From Mycobacterium paraense (GTDB taxonomy: Bacteria > Actinomycetota > Actinomycetes > Mycobacteriales > Mycobacteriaceae), in the NCBI RefSeq assembly GCF_002101815.1, contig NZ_LQPM01000025.1:1-62114 (forward strand): a stretch of DNA of 62,114 nucleotides. Reading direction: 5' to 3'. Every line of letters starts with the position of its first letter. Positions within the stretch are counted from its first letter, which is position 1. The translations under genes were made by a program, and so were the position numbers. Positions 34,327 to 44,636 of the stretch are shown here, piece after piece. The notes under the pieces were generated by a model. That model ran no database searches. It saw nothing but the letters and a program-made list of their open reading frames with translations, and was not told where the DNA came from.

Positions 34327-34407
34327 GGCCTATTCCCTTCGTAATGTGTTGTGTGCAAATCGGTTTGACGTTTGCAGTTGTTATTTGCTCTGGCGAAAGC
34401 GGGCGGT

Positions 34408-35316
34408 TTAGAGGTTTGCCAACTCGTCCAGATCTGCGGGTGACTTCACGGCACGCGCCGTAACCCCCCGAAGTTCGCGCTTGGCGATGCCGGTGAGCGT
34501 CCCCGCCGGGGGGAACTCCACGATCGCCGTCACGTTGCGCTCGCGCAGCGTCTCGGTGCACAGGTCCCAGCGCACCGGCTGGGTCAGCTGGGCAACCAGG
34601 GTCTCCATCGCGGCCGCCGCCGAGGCGACGGGCTTGCCGTCGCGGTTGGACAGCAGCGTGGCGGTGGGCTCCGCGGTCACGACGGCGGCCGCCGCTGCGG
34701 CGTAGCCGTCCAGGGCCGGAGCCATGTACTTGGTGTGGAACGCCCCGGCCACGCCGAGCGCCCGGACCCGCGCCTTGGCCGGCGGGTCTTCGGCGAGCTT
34801 CTCCAACGACGACAGCGGGCCCGCGGCCACGATCTGGCCGGGCGCGTTGCGGTTGGCGGGGAACAGCTCGAGCTCCTCGAGGCGGCTCAGCACCTCGGCC
34901 TCGTCGCCGCCGAGCACCGCGGACATGCCGGTCGGCTCGAGGGCGCAGGCCTTGGCCATCTCGGCGCCGCGGGTGGCGGCCAGCGCGACGGCGTCATCGG
35001 CGGCGAGCACCCCGGCGATCGCGTAGGCCGCGATCTCCCCGACGGAGTGGCCCGCGACGACGACGTCCGCGCCGGCGAGCAGGCCGCGACGGGTCAGCTC
35101 CTGGTGGGCGAGCAGCGTGTTGGCGACGACGAGCGGCTGCGTCACCGCGGTGTCGGTGATTTCCTCGGTCGACGCGGTGGTGCCCAGCCGCACCAGGTCC
35201 AGGCCACTGGCCTTCGACCACAGCGCGAGCTGGTCGGCGGCGCCTGGCAGCTCCAGCCACGGCGACAGCATCCCCTCCGTCTGCGACCCTTGTCCGGGCG
35301 CAAGCAATGCGATCAC
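34408..35316 (-). CDS. fabD: Malonyl-CoA:ACP transacylase FabD
   Basis: 302 residues, GTG start. N-terminal LLAPGQGSQTEGML, the nucleophile Ser91 in AGHSVGEIAAYA, and GAFHTKYM supplying the catalytic His define a malonyl-CoA:ACP transacylase. It loads malonate onto AcpM for KasA and KasB. It is the first gene of the fasII operon here and is preceded by a 151-base region holding an AT-rich inverted repeat that may bind MabR. Confidence 0.95.
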   Translation of the reverse strand: MIALLAPGQGSQTEGMLSPWLELPGAADQLALWSKASGLDLVRLGTTASTEEITDTAVTQPLVVANTLLAHQELTRRGLLAGADVVVAGHSVGEIAAYAIAGVLAADDAVALAATRGAEMAKACALEPTGMSAVLGGDEAEVLSRLEELELFPANRNAPGQIVAAGPLSSLEKLAEDPPAKARVRALGVAGAFHTKYMAPALDGYAAAAAAVVTAEPTATLLSNRDGKPVASAAAAMETLVAQLTQPVRWDLCTETLRERNVTAIVEFPPAGTLTGIAKRELRGVTARAVKSPADLDELANL

Positions 35317-35382
35317 GTGTCTAAGAGAACACTGTGGAAACGGTTTTGGCGGGTGTAACAGATTATGAACCTCGTCTTAGGT

Positions 35383-35403
35383 TTTTGTATACACCCCACA
35401 AAA
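35383..35403. promoter_or_regulatory. Candidate MabR operator in the fabD promoter
   Basis: TTTTGT at 35383-35388 and ACAAAA at 35398-35403 form an inverted repeat with 9 bases between, about 70 bases before the fabD GTG. The words match those I recall reported for MabR in the fasII promoter, but I am not certain of the published spacing. GTATAC between the arms could also serve as part of a -10 element. Confidence 0.5.
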
Positions 35404-35467
35404 CGGCTCCGTAAGCGACGTTTTTGATACCCGGCTGCGATCTGTTGCCTAAATCACTGCCCGCCGA

Positions 35468-36784
35468 CTAGCCCGTCGTACCGCTTCTGACCGGCAGGGG
35501 AACCGGCGCGACGGTGTTCGCGGCGGCGCCGGAGGGCGCCGCCGGGTAGTTCAGCTGCCCGACCGTCGAGGCCACACGCAGCACGTATGCGTCGCGCGGT
35601 TGGGTGGGATCGCGCCCGGTGAAGTCGGTGACGCGCTTGAGCCGGTAGCGCACCGTGTTTGGATGAACGAACAACTTCCTGGCACAAGCCTCAATCGCGC
35701 CGCCACAATCTAAGTAAGCGTCAAGAGTCTCGATCAGCGTCGGGCCGGCGTCGGCCAGTGGCCCCATCACGTCGGTGTGCAGCGCCACGATCGCCGACGC
35801 GTCGCCCATCAGGGCCCGTTCGGGCAGCAGCTCGCGGGCCAGCACGGGCCGTGGCGCGCCGCGCCAGCCGGCGACGGCGTTCATCCCGGATATCGCCTCG
35901 CTGGCGCTGTGGTAGGCCGCGGTCAGCATGGGCGCCGTGGGCCCGATGACCACCGGGCCGTCGGCGAAAGCGGTCAACAGGTCGCCCAGGAATTTATCGG
36001 TCAGTGACAACTGGCCCGACACGATCGCCACCAGCCAGGTGCCGTGCACGTCGGTGAGCGCCGCCCGGCCGTGGCGGGCGGCGATGTCGCGGACGTCCTG
36101 GCTGGCCCGCGGGGTGCCGATCTCGCCGTCCGGCCCGTCGCGGCCCGGAGCCGGGATCCCGACCACGACCGTCGCCGGTGCGGTGGTGTCCCAGTTCAGC
36201 GCCGCCGCCCGGGACAGCAGCTCCGGGCCGGTGTCGCCGCGCACCACCGCGTCGACGACGCTGGCCTCCATCCGGCTGTCCCAGGTGCCGCGCGCCTCGG
36301 CGGCCTCGGCGTAGGACGAGGCGGCGGTGAACGCCAGGTCGCGGCTGTACTTCAGGACGCCGACCGTCAGGGCGGTCAGCTGCTCCTCGGAGCGCGCCAC
36401 CAGCGGCAGCACCTCCTCGAAGAACTCCATCGTCACGCGCACCATGTCCACGCTGTGCCGCAGCGCGATCCGGCGGGCCAGGTCCTGGGGCACCAGCTCG
36501 AAGGCCTGCGCGGTGTAGCTGACGTTGCTGTGCGGGTCCTGCATCCACTCGACGAAGTTGTTGATCGCCGTCTGCACGACCAGCGCCACGCTGGCCCGCT
36601 GGGAGGCCTCCAGGTCGGCGAAGAACGGCAACCGGTCCTGCATGACCGCGACGGCTTCGGTGGCCAGCCGCCCGGAGTACTGCTTCAGCCGCCGCAGCAC
36701 CGACTCCGGCACGTGGTCCAGCAGTTCGAGCGGCGACCTGGGCCGCGACGACGCGAACGGGCCGGCGAAGGCGTTGTCATTCAC
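35468..36784 (-). CDS. mabR: PucR/CdaR-type transcriptional regulator MabR
   Basis: 438 residues, GTG start. Residues 1-170 form an all-helical domain (ELLDHVPESVLRRLKQYSGRL). The middle has a GGDEF-like CdaR fold. The C-terminal helix-turn-helix, with LDCGGAIEACARKLFVHPNTVRYRLKRV, is the PucR type. The sequence agrees with Rv2242 (MabR), reported to control the fasII operon. The C-terminal tail of Ala, Pro and Val is about 20 residues longer than I remember for Rv2242. It lies between aceE and fabD in the same direction, with a large hairpin upstream. Confidence 0.92.
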   Translation of the reverse strand: MNDNAFAGPFASSRPRSPLELLDHVPESVLRRLKQYSGRLATEAVAVMQDRLPFFADLEASQRASVALVVQTAINNFVEWMQDPHSNVSYTAQAFELVPQDLARRIALRHSVDMVRVTMEFFEEVLPLVARSEEQLTALTVGVLKYSRDLAFTAASSYAEAAEARGTWDSRMEASVVDAVVRGDTGPELLSRAAALNWDTTAPATVVVGIPAPGRDGPDGEIGTPRASQDVRDIAARHGRAALTDVHGTWLVAIVSGQLSLTDKFLGDLLTAFADGPVVIGPTAPMLTAAYHSASEAISGMNAVAGWRGAPRPVLARELLPERALMGDASAIVALHTDVMGPLADAGPTLIETLDAYLDCGGAIEACARKLFVHPNTVRYRLKRVTDFTGRDPTQPRDAYVLRVASTVGQLNYPAAPSGAAANTVAPVPLPVRSGTTG

Positions 36785-36856
36785 CCCTCAAAACCTACGC
36801 CAGAATTTGGAACTTTTCGCCAAGGCGGCGGGGGTGTTGCGGCAGGGGCCGGCGTC

Positions 36857-36910
36857 GAGTGTGCCGCCTGCCGCACACTGGGCGCCCACTGTGCGGCTGG
36901 CCGCACACTC
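36857..36910. repeat. 54-base imperfect palindrome between aceE and mabR
   Basis: From GAGTGTG (36857) to CACACTC (36910) the sequence reads almost the same on both strands, with a GGGCGCCC centre and three mismatches per 27-base arm. Each arm contains a smaller hairpin made of TGTGC and GCACA words. It could be the aceE terminator, an RNA structure in the mabR leader, or a protein-binding array. No U-tract follows. Confidence 0.75.
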
Positions 36911-36929
36911 GGCGGGAAGGGGAGCGACG

Positions 36930-39719
<2,790 letters not shown>

Positions 39720-39853
39720 CTTCCGCTCCTGTAATCGGCTGCTTCTTGTCCTCCTATCGTGCCGCACCGACGTTTCGGGCGGGTAGCCGCGCCCGCAATC
39801 GGCACCCGGTAACGTCAGCAATCGTGCTCATCGGATGGCGTGCCGTCCCTCGC

Positions 39854-40414
39854 ATGCACGTGGGGGATTTCCCGCGGCGGGGCGCGCTGGCGCTCGGCTG
39901 CATCGCGGCGCTGGTCATGGGGATCGTCGGGTGTACCAGCGTCACCAACGGCACGGCCACCCCGGACACCAACGTCGCCCCGGCGTACCGGCAGTCGGTG
40001 TCCGCGTCGGTGTCGGCCTCCTCCGCCACCTCGCGGGTCAAGGAGTCGCAGCGGCAGCAGTCGCTGACGACCCGGGCCGTGCGTACCTCCTGCGACACGC
40101 TGGCCACCTCGGCCAAGGACGCGATCGACAAGGTGAACGCCTACGTCGCGGCGTTCAACGGCGGCCGCAACACCGGCCCGGCCGAGGGCCCGGCGATCGG
40201 CGCGCTGAACGACAGCGCCACCACGGTGTCCAACAGCTTCAACGACGCGCTGTCACAGCAGTTGAAGGACGCGTTCAATGCCTACGTCGACGCGGCGCGC
40301 GGGGTGGCCAACGCCATCGGGACGCACGCGTCGATCGCGGAGTTCAACAGGCGGGTCGACCAGCTCAACGACACCAAGACGAAGGCGCTGAAACTCTGCC
40401 TGGCATCCTTCTGA
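39854..40414 (+). CDS. Putative lipoprotein (Rv2240c-like)
   Basis: 186 residues from the ATG at 39854; a GTG at 39824 would add 10 residues. A signal peptide with RRGALALGCIAALVMGIVGC ends in a lipobox-like IVGC, so lipid attachment is likely. The mature part is rich in Ser, Thr and Ala, then helical (DAIDKVNAYVAAFNGGRN), with one further cysteine pair (SCDTLA and KLCLASF). No enzymatic motif is seen. It is divergent from aceE and matches the position of Rv2240c. Confidence 0.75.
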   Translation: MHVGDFPRRGALALGCIAALVMGIVGCTSVTNGTATPDTNVAPAYRQSVSASVSASSATSRVKESQRQQSLTTRAVRTSCDTLATSAKDAIDKVNAYVAAFNGGRNTGPAEGPAIGALNDSATTVSNSFNDALSQQLKDAFNAYVDAARGVANAIGTHASIAEFNRRVDQLNDTKTKALKLCLASF

Positions 40415-40507
40415 GACACCTGACGAGGTACGGGTATGGTCCGCGTTCTGGCTGTGCGACGATAATCCCCATCGCACGGTGCGCGGACGGATTAAGGAGG
40501 GTCCACG

Positions 40508-40930
40508 GTGGTCGCGGCGGATGACGCCTCGAGCTTCGCTCGCAAACTGGGCATCCAACGGGACCAAGTCGTGCAGGAGTGGGGCTGGGACGAGGACTCC
40601 AACGACGACATCCGGGCCGCGGTCGAGGAGGCGTGCGGCAGCGAGTTGCTCGACGAGGACAGCGACGAGGTCATCGACGTCGTGCTGCTGTGGTGGCGCG
40701 ACGGCGACGGCGACCTGGTGGACACCCTGATGGACGCGATCGGCCCGCTGGCCGAGGACGGCGTGATCTGGGTCCTGACGCCCAAGACCGGCAAGCCCGG
40801 CCACGTGCTGCCCGCCGAGATCGCCGAGGCGGCCCCCACCGCCGGCCTGATGCCGACCTCGTCGGTCAACCTCGGCGACTGGAGCGCCAGCCGGCTGGTA
40901 CAGCCCAAGTCGCGGACCGGGAAGCGTTGA
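40508..40930 (+). CDS. DUF3052 family protein (Rv2239c-like)
   Basis: 140 residues, GTG start, with AAGGAGG just upstream. The very acidic N-terminal half (WGWDEDSNDDIRAAVEEACG, LLDEDSDEVIDVV) followed by LVDTLMDAIGPLAEDGVIWVLTPK is the DUF3052 family of actinobacteria. The function is unknown. Its stop overlaps the ahpE start by one base (TTGATG), so the two are coupled and may act together in peroxide defence. Confidence 0.87.
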   Translation: MVAADDASSFARKLGIQRDQVVQEWGWDEDSNDDIRAAVEEACGSELLDEDSDEVIDVVLLWWRDGDGDLVDTLMDAIGPLAEDGVIWVLTPKTGKPGHVLPAEIAEAAPTAGLMPTSSVNLGDWSASRLVQPKSRTGKR

Positions 40931-41391
40931 TGCTGCCCGTCGGCACCACGGCCCCCGACTTCACATTGCGCGACCAGAACCAGCAGCCCGTCACCCTGAG
41001 CTCGTTTCGCGGCGCCAAGAACGTCCTGCTCGTGTTCTTCCCGCTGGCGTTCACGGGGATCTGCCAGGGCGAGCTGGATCAGCTGCGCGACCACCTGCCG
41101 CAGTTCGAAAACGACGACAGCGTGGCGATGGCGATCTCGGTGGGGCCGCCGCCCACGCACAAGATCTGGTCGCTCGAGAGCGGGTTCATGTTCCCGGTGC
41201 TCTCGGATTTCTGGCCGCACGGCGAGGTCAGCCAGGCCTACGGCGTGTTCAACGCCGACGCCGGCTACCCCAATCGCGGCACCTTCGTCATCGACCGGTC
41301 GGGGATAATTCGTTTCGCCGAGATGAAACAGCCCGGCGAGTCCCGCGACCAGCGGCTCTGGCTCGACGCGCTGGCGGCTTTGCAGGCCTGA
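40930..41391 (+). CDS. ahpE: One-cysteine peroxiredoxin AhpE
   Basis: 153 residues, the length of M. tuberculosis AhpE. The peroxidatic site is PLAFTGIC with Cys45, and the fold has FTLRDQNQQPVTLSSFRG and FVIDRSGIIRF. AhpE reduces hydroperoxides, peroxynitrite and fatty-acid hydroperoxides and is recycled by mycothiol or mycoredoxin. It is coupled to the DUF3052 gene and precedes tRNA-Val by 47 bases. Confidence 0.94.
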   Translation: MLPVGTTAPDFTLRDQNQQPVTLSSFRGAKNVLLVFFPLAFTGICQGELDQLRDHLPQFENDDSVAMAISVGPPPTHKIWSLESGFMFPVLSDFWPHGEVSQAYGVFNADAGYPNRGTFVIDRSGIIRFAEMKQPGESRDQRLWLDALAALQA

Positions 41392-41438
41392 AATTTTGGG
41401 TGCTCTGCCCGTCGGCGTGTAGCCTGCTGCGGGCATAG

Positions 41439-41510
41439 GGGCGCGTAGCTCAGTGGTAGAGCTCTGGTTTTACACACCAGCGGTCGGCGGTTCGATACCG
41501 TCCGCGCCCA
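41439..41510 (+). tRNA. valV: tRNA-Val (anticodon TAC)
   Basis: 72 bases with a full cloverleaf: acceptor stem GGGCGCG/CGCGCCC, D arm GCTC-AGTGGTA-GAGC, anticodon stem CTGGT/ACCAG around loop TTTACAC (anticodon TAC), and T arm GGCGG-TTCGATA-CCGTC with one G-T pair. The discriminator base is A and CCA is not encoded. In M. tuberculosis I recall a tRNA-Val gene beside ahpE, which agrees. The shared gene order appears to end here. Confidence 0.93.
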
Positions 41511-41531
41511 CGGCAACAGGTGCCTGCCGGA

Positions 41532-42293
41532 TCAGCGATACCGCGCCTGGTACTTGGCGTCGGCATCCGTGCGGACTTTCGATGCGAAGTCGAGGTGCTC
41601 GCCACGCAGGTACCCGGCCACGCCGAGGGCGGTCGTCAAAACACCCGCCACCCACGCGGTCCACGCGGCCCGGTCCCCGTCGAAGCCGGCCACCCACGGC
41701 GCAAGAAACAAAGCGAAGCCCGTCACGGCCAAGGTCAGAAAGTCGCGAGTCGGATCGACGGCGAGCAGCGACCAGACACTGATCAGGGCCGTTAACCCAC
41801 CGAGCCCGACAACGACGGCCGTCGCGGGTGCGGTTGAGGGCGTCGCGATGGTCACTAGGACGGCGGCGAGTCCGATTACCAGAGCGGCACGTCCCATCCA
41901 GAAGCTCAAGCCGCTCCGCAGCGATTGACCGCCGCCGACTTCATTCATGCCGTACTCCGACGGCGTTCTACCCGTCGTCCATCCGATGCCACCCAGCACC
42001 ATCGCGAGACCCCCGGCGATCCAGCACGTCCACGAGGCACCCGCATCAGCGCGGTACCCATTGCCGAGGAACGGAACTATGAACATCGCCAACCCGACGA
42101 CGACGAGACCCCAGTGTTCGGGCCTGCGGTTGCGAACGAAGACCGCCAGTGCACCGAACAGCACGATGAACGCGCCGAAACCGAACGCGAAACCTTCGCC
42201 GACCCGCGTGGAGCTGGCCGCAAATGCCGCGATGATCGCGCCGACACCGACGACCAATGCGGCCGAGCCCACCCACGGCCTGTTATCAGTCAT
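41532..42293 (-). CDS. SPW-repeat-like integral membrane protein
   Basis: 253 residues with about six to seven membrane helices. Two halves repeat a pattern: RPEHWGLVVVGLAMFIVPFLG in the first and DPTRDFLTLAVTGFALFLAPWVAGF in the second, each followed by a Trp-rich helix (ASWTCWIAGGLAMVLGG; AAWTAWVAGVLTTALG). This duplicated arrangement resembles SPW-repeat membrane proteins, whose role is unknown. It is convergent with the tRNA gene and divergent from the PE-lipase gene across 191 bases. Confidence 0.75.
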   Translation of the reverse strand: MTDNRPWVGSAALVVGVGAIIAAFAASSTRVGEGFAFGFGAFIVLFGALAVFVRNRRPEHWGLVVVGLAMFIVPFLGNGYRADAGASWTCWIAGGLAMVLGGIGWTTGRTPSEYGMNEVGGGQSLRSGLSFWMGRAALVIGLAAVLVTIATPSTAPATAVVVGLGGLTALISVWSLLAVDPTRDFLTLAVTGFALFLAPWVAGFDGDRAAWTAWVAGVLTTALGVAGYLRGEHLDFASKVRTDADAKYQARYR

Positions 42294-42484
42294 GTACTCC
42301 AGCTACCCACTCTGGGCCGGAATTCCCCCTCCCGAACACCGATTGTTCGCACACCGGGCCCGTGCGGCGGGTCATGCGCCGCGATCAGCACGTCGTCGGG
42401 ACCGGGGCCGACCGAAATTCAGTATGCGACTACTGCAGACCCTCGCGTCGGTTCGCGTGAGGCTGGGGTCGTGGGTGGACCGAC

Positions 42485-43810
42485 ATGTCTTTTGTGATCG
42501 CGGCGCCGGAGTACGTGGCAGCGGCGGCAACGGATTTGGCGGGCATCGGTTTGTCGCTCGGCGAGGCGAACACGGTGGCCGCGGGCTCGACCACGGCGGT
42601 GGTGGCGGCGGCCGGGGACGAGGTTTCGGGCGCGATTGCGGCGCTGTTCTCCTCCAACGGCCAGCACTTTCAGGCGCTCGCCGGTCGGGCGGCGGCGTTT
42701 TGTGAGCAGTTCGCTCAGGCGCTGACCGCGGGGGCGGGCTCCTATTCCGGCGCCGAGGCCGCCAACGTGGGCAACGTTATCGCCGCGGGATTCGTCCGGC
42801 TGGGCAACATGATCGTCACCGACATCTTCGGCGCACCGGCCAATCCGCCATTCCCGGCAACGCAGCCGGGGACATTCACCGGAATGCCTTCGCTGGCAAC
42901 CAGAATCGAAGACGCCGCGTTGTGGCCGGTCAAGGATTTCCTGACCTTCTCCGGAATCTACAACCAATGGGGGATGCCGGGTTCCCTGTTCAACCGAGTG
43001 GTCGCCAGCGGTCTGCTGTCGCCGATCCTCGGCGACTCCCCGCCGAAGCTGCTGCCGTTGCTGTTCGGGGAAACGGTGCAGCACACCACCTATGAAGGGA
43101 TGCCCGTCGTGCAGATCACCCCGGCCCACCCCAACGGCAACTACGTGGTCGCCATTCACGGCGGCGCGTTCATCCTGCCGCCGACAATCCTGCACTGGCT
43201 CGACTACACGGTGATGGCCTACCAGACCGGCGCGACCATCGAGGTGCCGATCTATCCGTTGATGCAGCAGGGCGGTACCGCCGGCACGGTCGTTCCCGCA
43301 ATGGCCGGGCTGATATCCACGGAAATCGCCGCGCACGGGGCCTCGCACGTCAGCGTGCTCGGTGACTCCGCCGGCGGCACCCTCGCACTCGCGGCCGTCG
43401 AATTGATGGTGGCCAACAACCAAACCGTGCCGGCGTCAATGGTTTTGCTGTCCCCGTGGCTGGACGTCAGCGATACCAACCCCAACATCGGGTTCGTCCA
43501 CGATCCCCTGCTTCCTCCCCTCGGGACCGGGGCGCAACAGATCGGAAAGGTATGGGCCGGCGGTCTTCCCGAGAACAACCCCCTGGTGAGTCCGCTGTAC
43601 GGGTCACTCAAGGGGTTGCCGCCGACGTATGTCTACTCGGGCTCCCTGGATTCGGTCGCGCCCGACGCGCTCGTCCTGCAGCAAGAAGCCGCAGTCGCGG
43701 GGGCCCCGGTCAGCTTCGTACTGGGCACCGGCGGCATTCACGACTGGGTCCTGCTCACTGTGGACGGATTCCGATACTGGCCGCAGATCGACCAGGAACT
43801 CGGTATCTAA
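42485..43810 (+). CDS. PE domain fused to hormone-sensitive-lipase type alpha/beta hydrolase
   Basis: 441 residues. Residues 1-100 are a PE domain with Pro8-Glu9 and the secretion signal Tyr87-x3-Glu91. After a linker of about 100 residues comes an HSL-type hydrolase: oxyanion HGGAF (225-229), nucleophile Ser295 in GDSAGG, Asp389 in SGSLDS, and His419 in GGIHDW, so the triad is complete. The plan resembles LipY and other PE lipases, secreted by ESX-5 with loss of the PE part. It probably hydrolyses acylglycerols or other esters at the cell surface. Confidence 0.88.
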   Translation: MSFVIAAPEYVAAAATDLAGIGLSLGEANTVAAGSTTAVVAAAGDEVSGAIAALFSSNGQHFQALAGRAAAFCEQFAQALTAGAGSYSGAEAANVGNVIAAGFVRLGNMIVTDIFGAPANPPFPATQPGTFTGMPSLATRIEDAALWPVKDFLTFSGIYNQWGMPGSLFNRVVASGLLSPILGDSPPKLLPLLFGETVQHTTYEGMPVVQITPAHPNGNYVVAIHGGAFILPPTILHWLDYTVMAYQTGATIEVPIYPLMQQGGTAGTVVPAMAGLISTEIAAHGASHVSVLGDSAGGTLALAAVELMVANNQTVPASMVLLSPWLDVSDTNPNIGFVHDPLLPPLGTGAQQIGKVWAGGLPENNPLVSPLYGSLKGLPPTYVYSGSLDSVAPDALVLQQEAAVAGAPVSFVLGTGGIHDWVLLTVDGFRYWPQIDQELGI

Positions 43811-43838
43811 ACGCGGCACGCCTGTCATCCTGTGAGTC

Positions 43839-44624
43839 ATGTGCGCCACCAAGCACGTCGTCCTCGTCCATGGGGCCTGGAGCCGCGGGGAGCAGTTGGC
43901 CGCCGCGCGCGCCGCGTTCGAGCAGCGGGGCTTTACGGCGCACACACCGACGCTGCGCCACCACGAACTTCCCTTGCGCGACGGCGCGACAAAAGTCGCC
44001 GCGCTGAGCCTGCGCGACTACGCCGACGACCTGGTCACGCTGGTGAATGCCCTGGATTCGCCGCCGCTTCTGGTGGGTCACTCGATGGGCGGGCTGGTGG
44101 CGCAGTTGGTCGCCGCGCGCACGGCCCCGGCGGGCCTGGTGGCGGCGTGCCCGGGCCCGGTGGCGGGCGTCCTGGGCGGAACCCGCAGCAGCTTGCGGAT
44201 GTCGCTGCCGCACGTGCTGCGGCCGCGCTCCTGGGCCAAGCCGTGGTGCCCGCCGACGTTCGAGCAGTTCTGCCGCTGGATCGCCAACACGCAGACCGAG
44301 GACACCGCCCGGGAGATATACGACGGTCTGGTCTGCGAAACCGGCCGCTATCTGTGGGAACTGCTCCTTGCGGTGCCGAGGCTTTCGAAGGTCACCGTGG
44401 TCGATTTCGCGGCGGTCACCGTTCCCGTGCTGGCGATCGGGGCGGAGCGCGATCGCATCGTGCCGCCCACAGTCGTCCGACGCACCGCGGCCAAGTACCC
44501 GAACGGCACGGCCGTCGAGATTCCCCGCTCCGATCACATGGTGTTCTCCGGAGCGGCGCTGCCGGTCACCATGGGCTGCATCGACGAGTGGATGGCGAGG
44601 AACCATGTCCTGGCCGCGCGCTAG
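43839..44624 (+). CDS. Alpha/beta hydrolase (salicylate esterase-like branch)
   Basis: 261 residues. VVLVHGAWSRGEQLAAA near the start supplies the oxyanion loop, VGHSMGGLVAQLVA the nucleophile (Ser near residue 82), and GAERDRIVPP and RSDHMVF the Asp and His. The HGAW opening and overall size resemble the MES/hydroxynitrile-lyase-like hydrolases. No signal peptide. It starts 28 bases after the PE-lipase stop and may share its transcript; it is convergent with the large cyclase-like gene. Confidence 0.85.
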   Translation: MCATKHVVLVHGAWSRGEQLAAARAAFEQRGFTAHTPTLRHHELPLRDGATKVAALSLRDYADDLVTLVNALDSPPLLVGHSMGGLVAQLVAARTAPAGLVAACPGPVAGVLGGTRSSLRMSLPHVLRPRSWAKPWCPPTFEQFCRWIANTQTEDTAREIYDGLVCETGRYLWELLLAVPRLSKVTVVDFAAVTVPVLAIGAERDRIVPPTVVRRTAAKYPNGTAVEIPRSDHMVFSGAALPVTMGCIDEWMARNHVLAAR

Positions 44625-44636
44625 CTCCGCGTGCCG

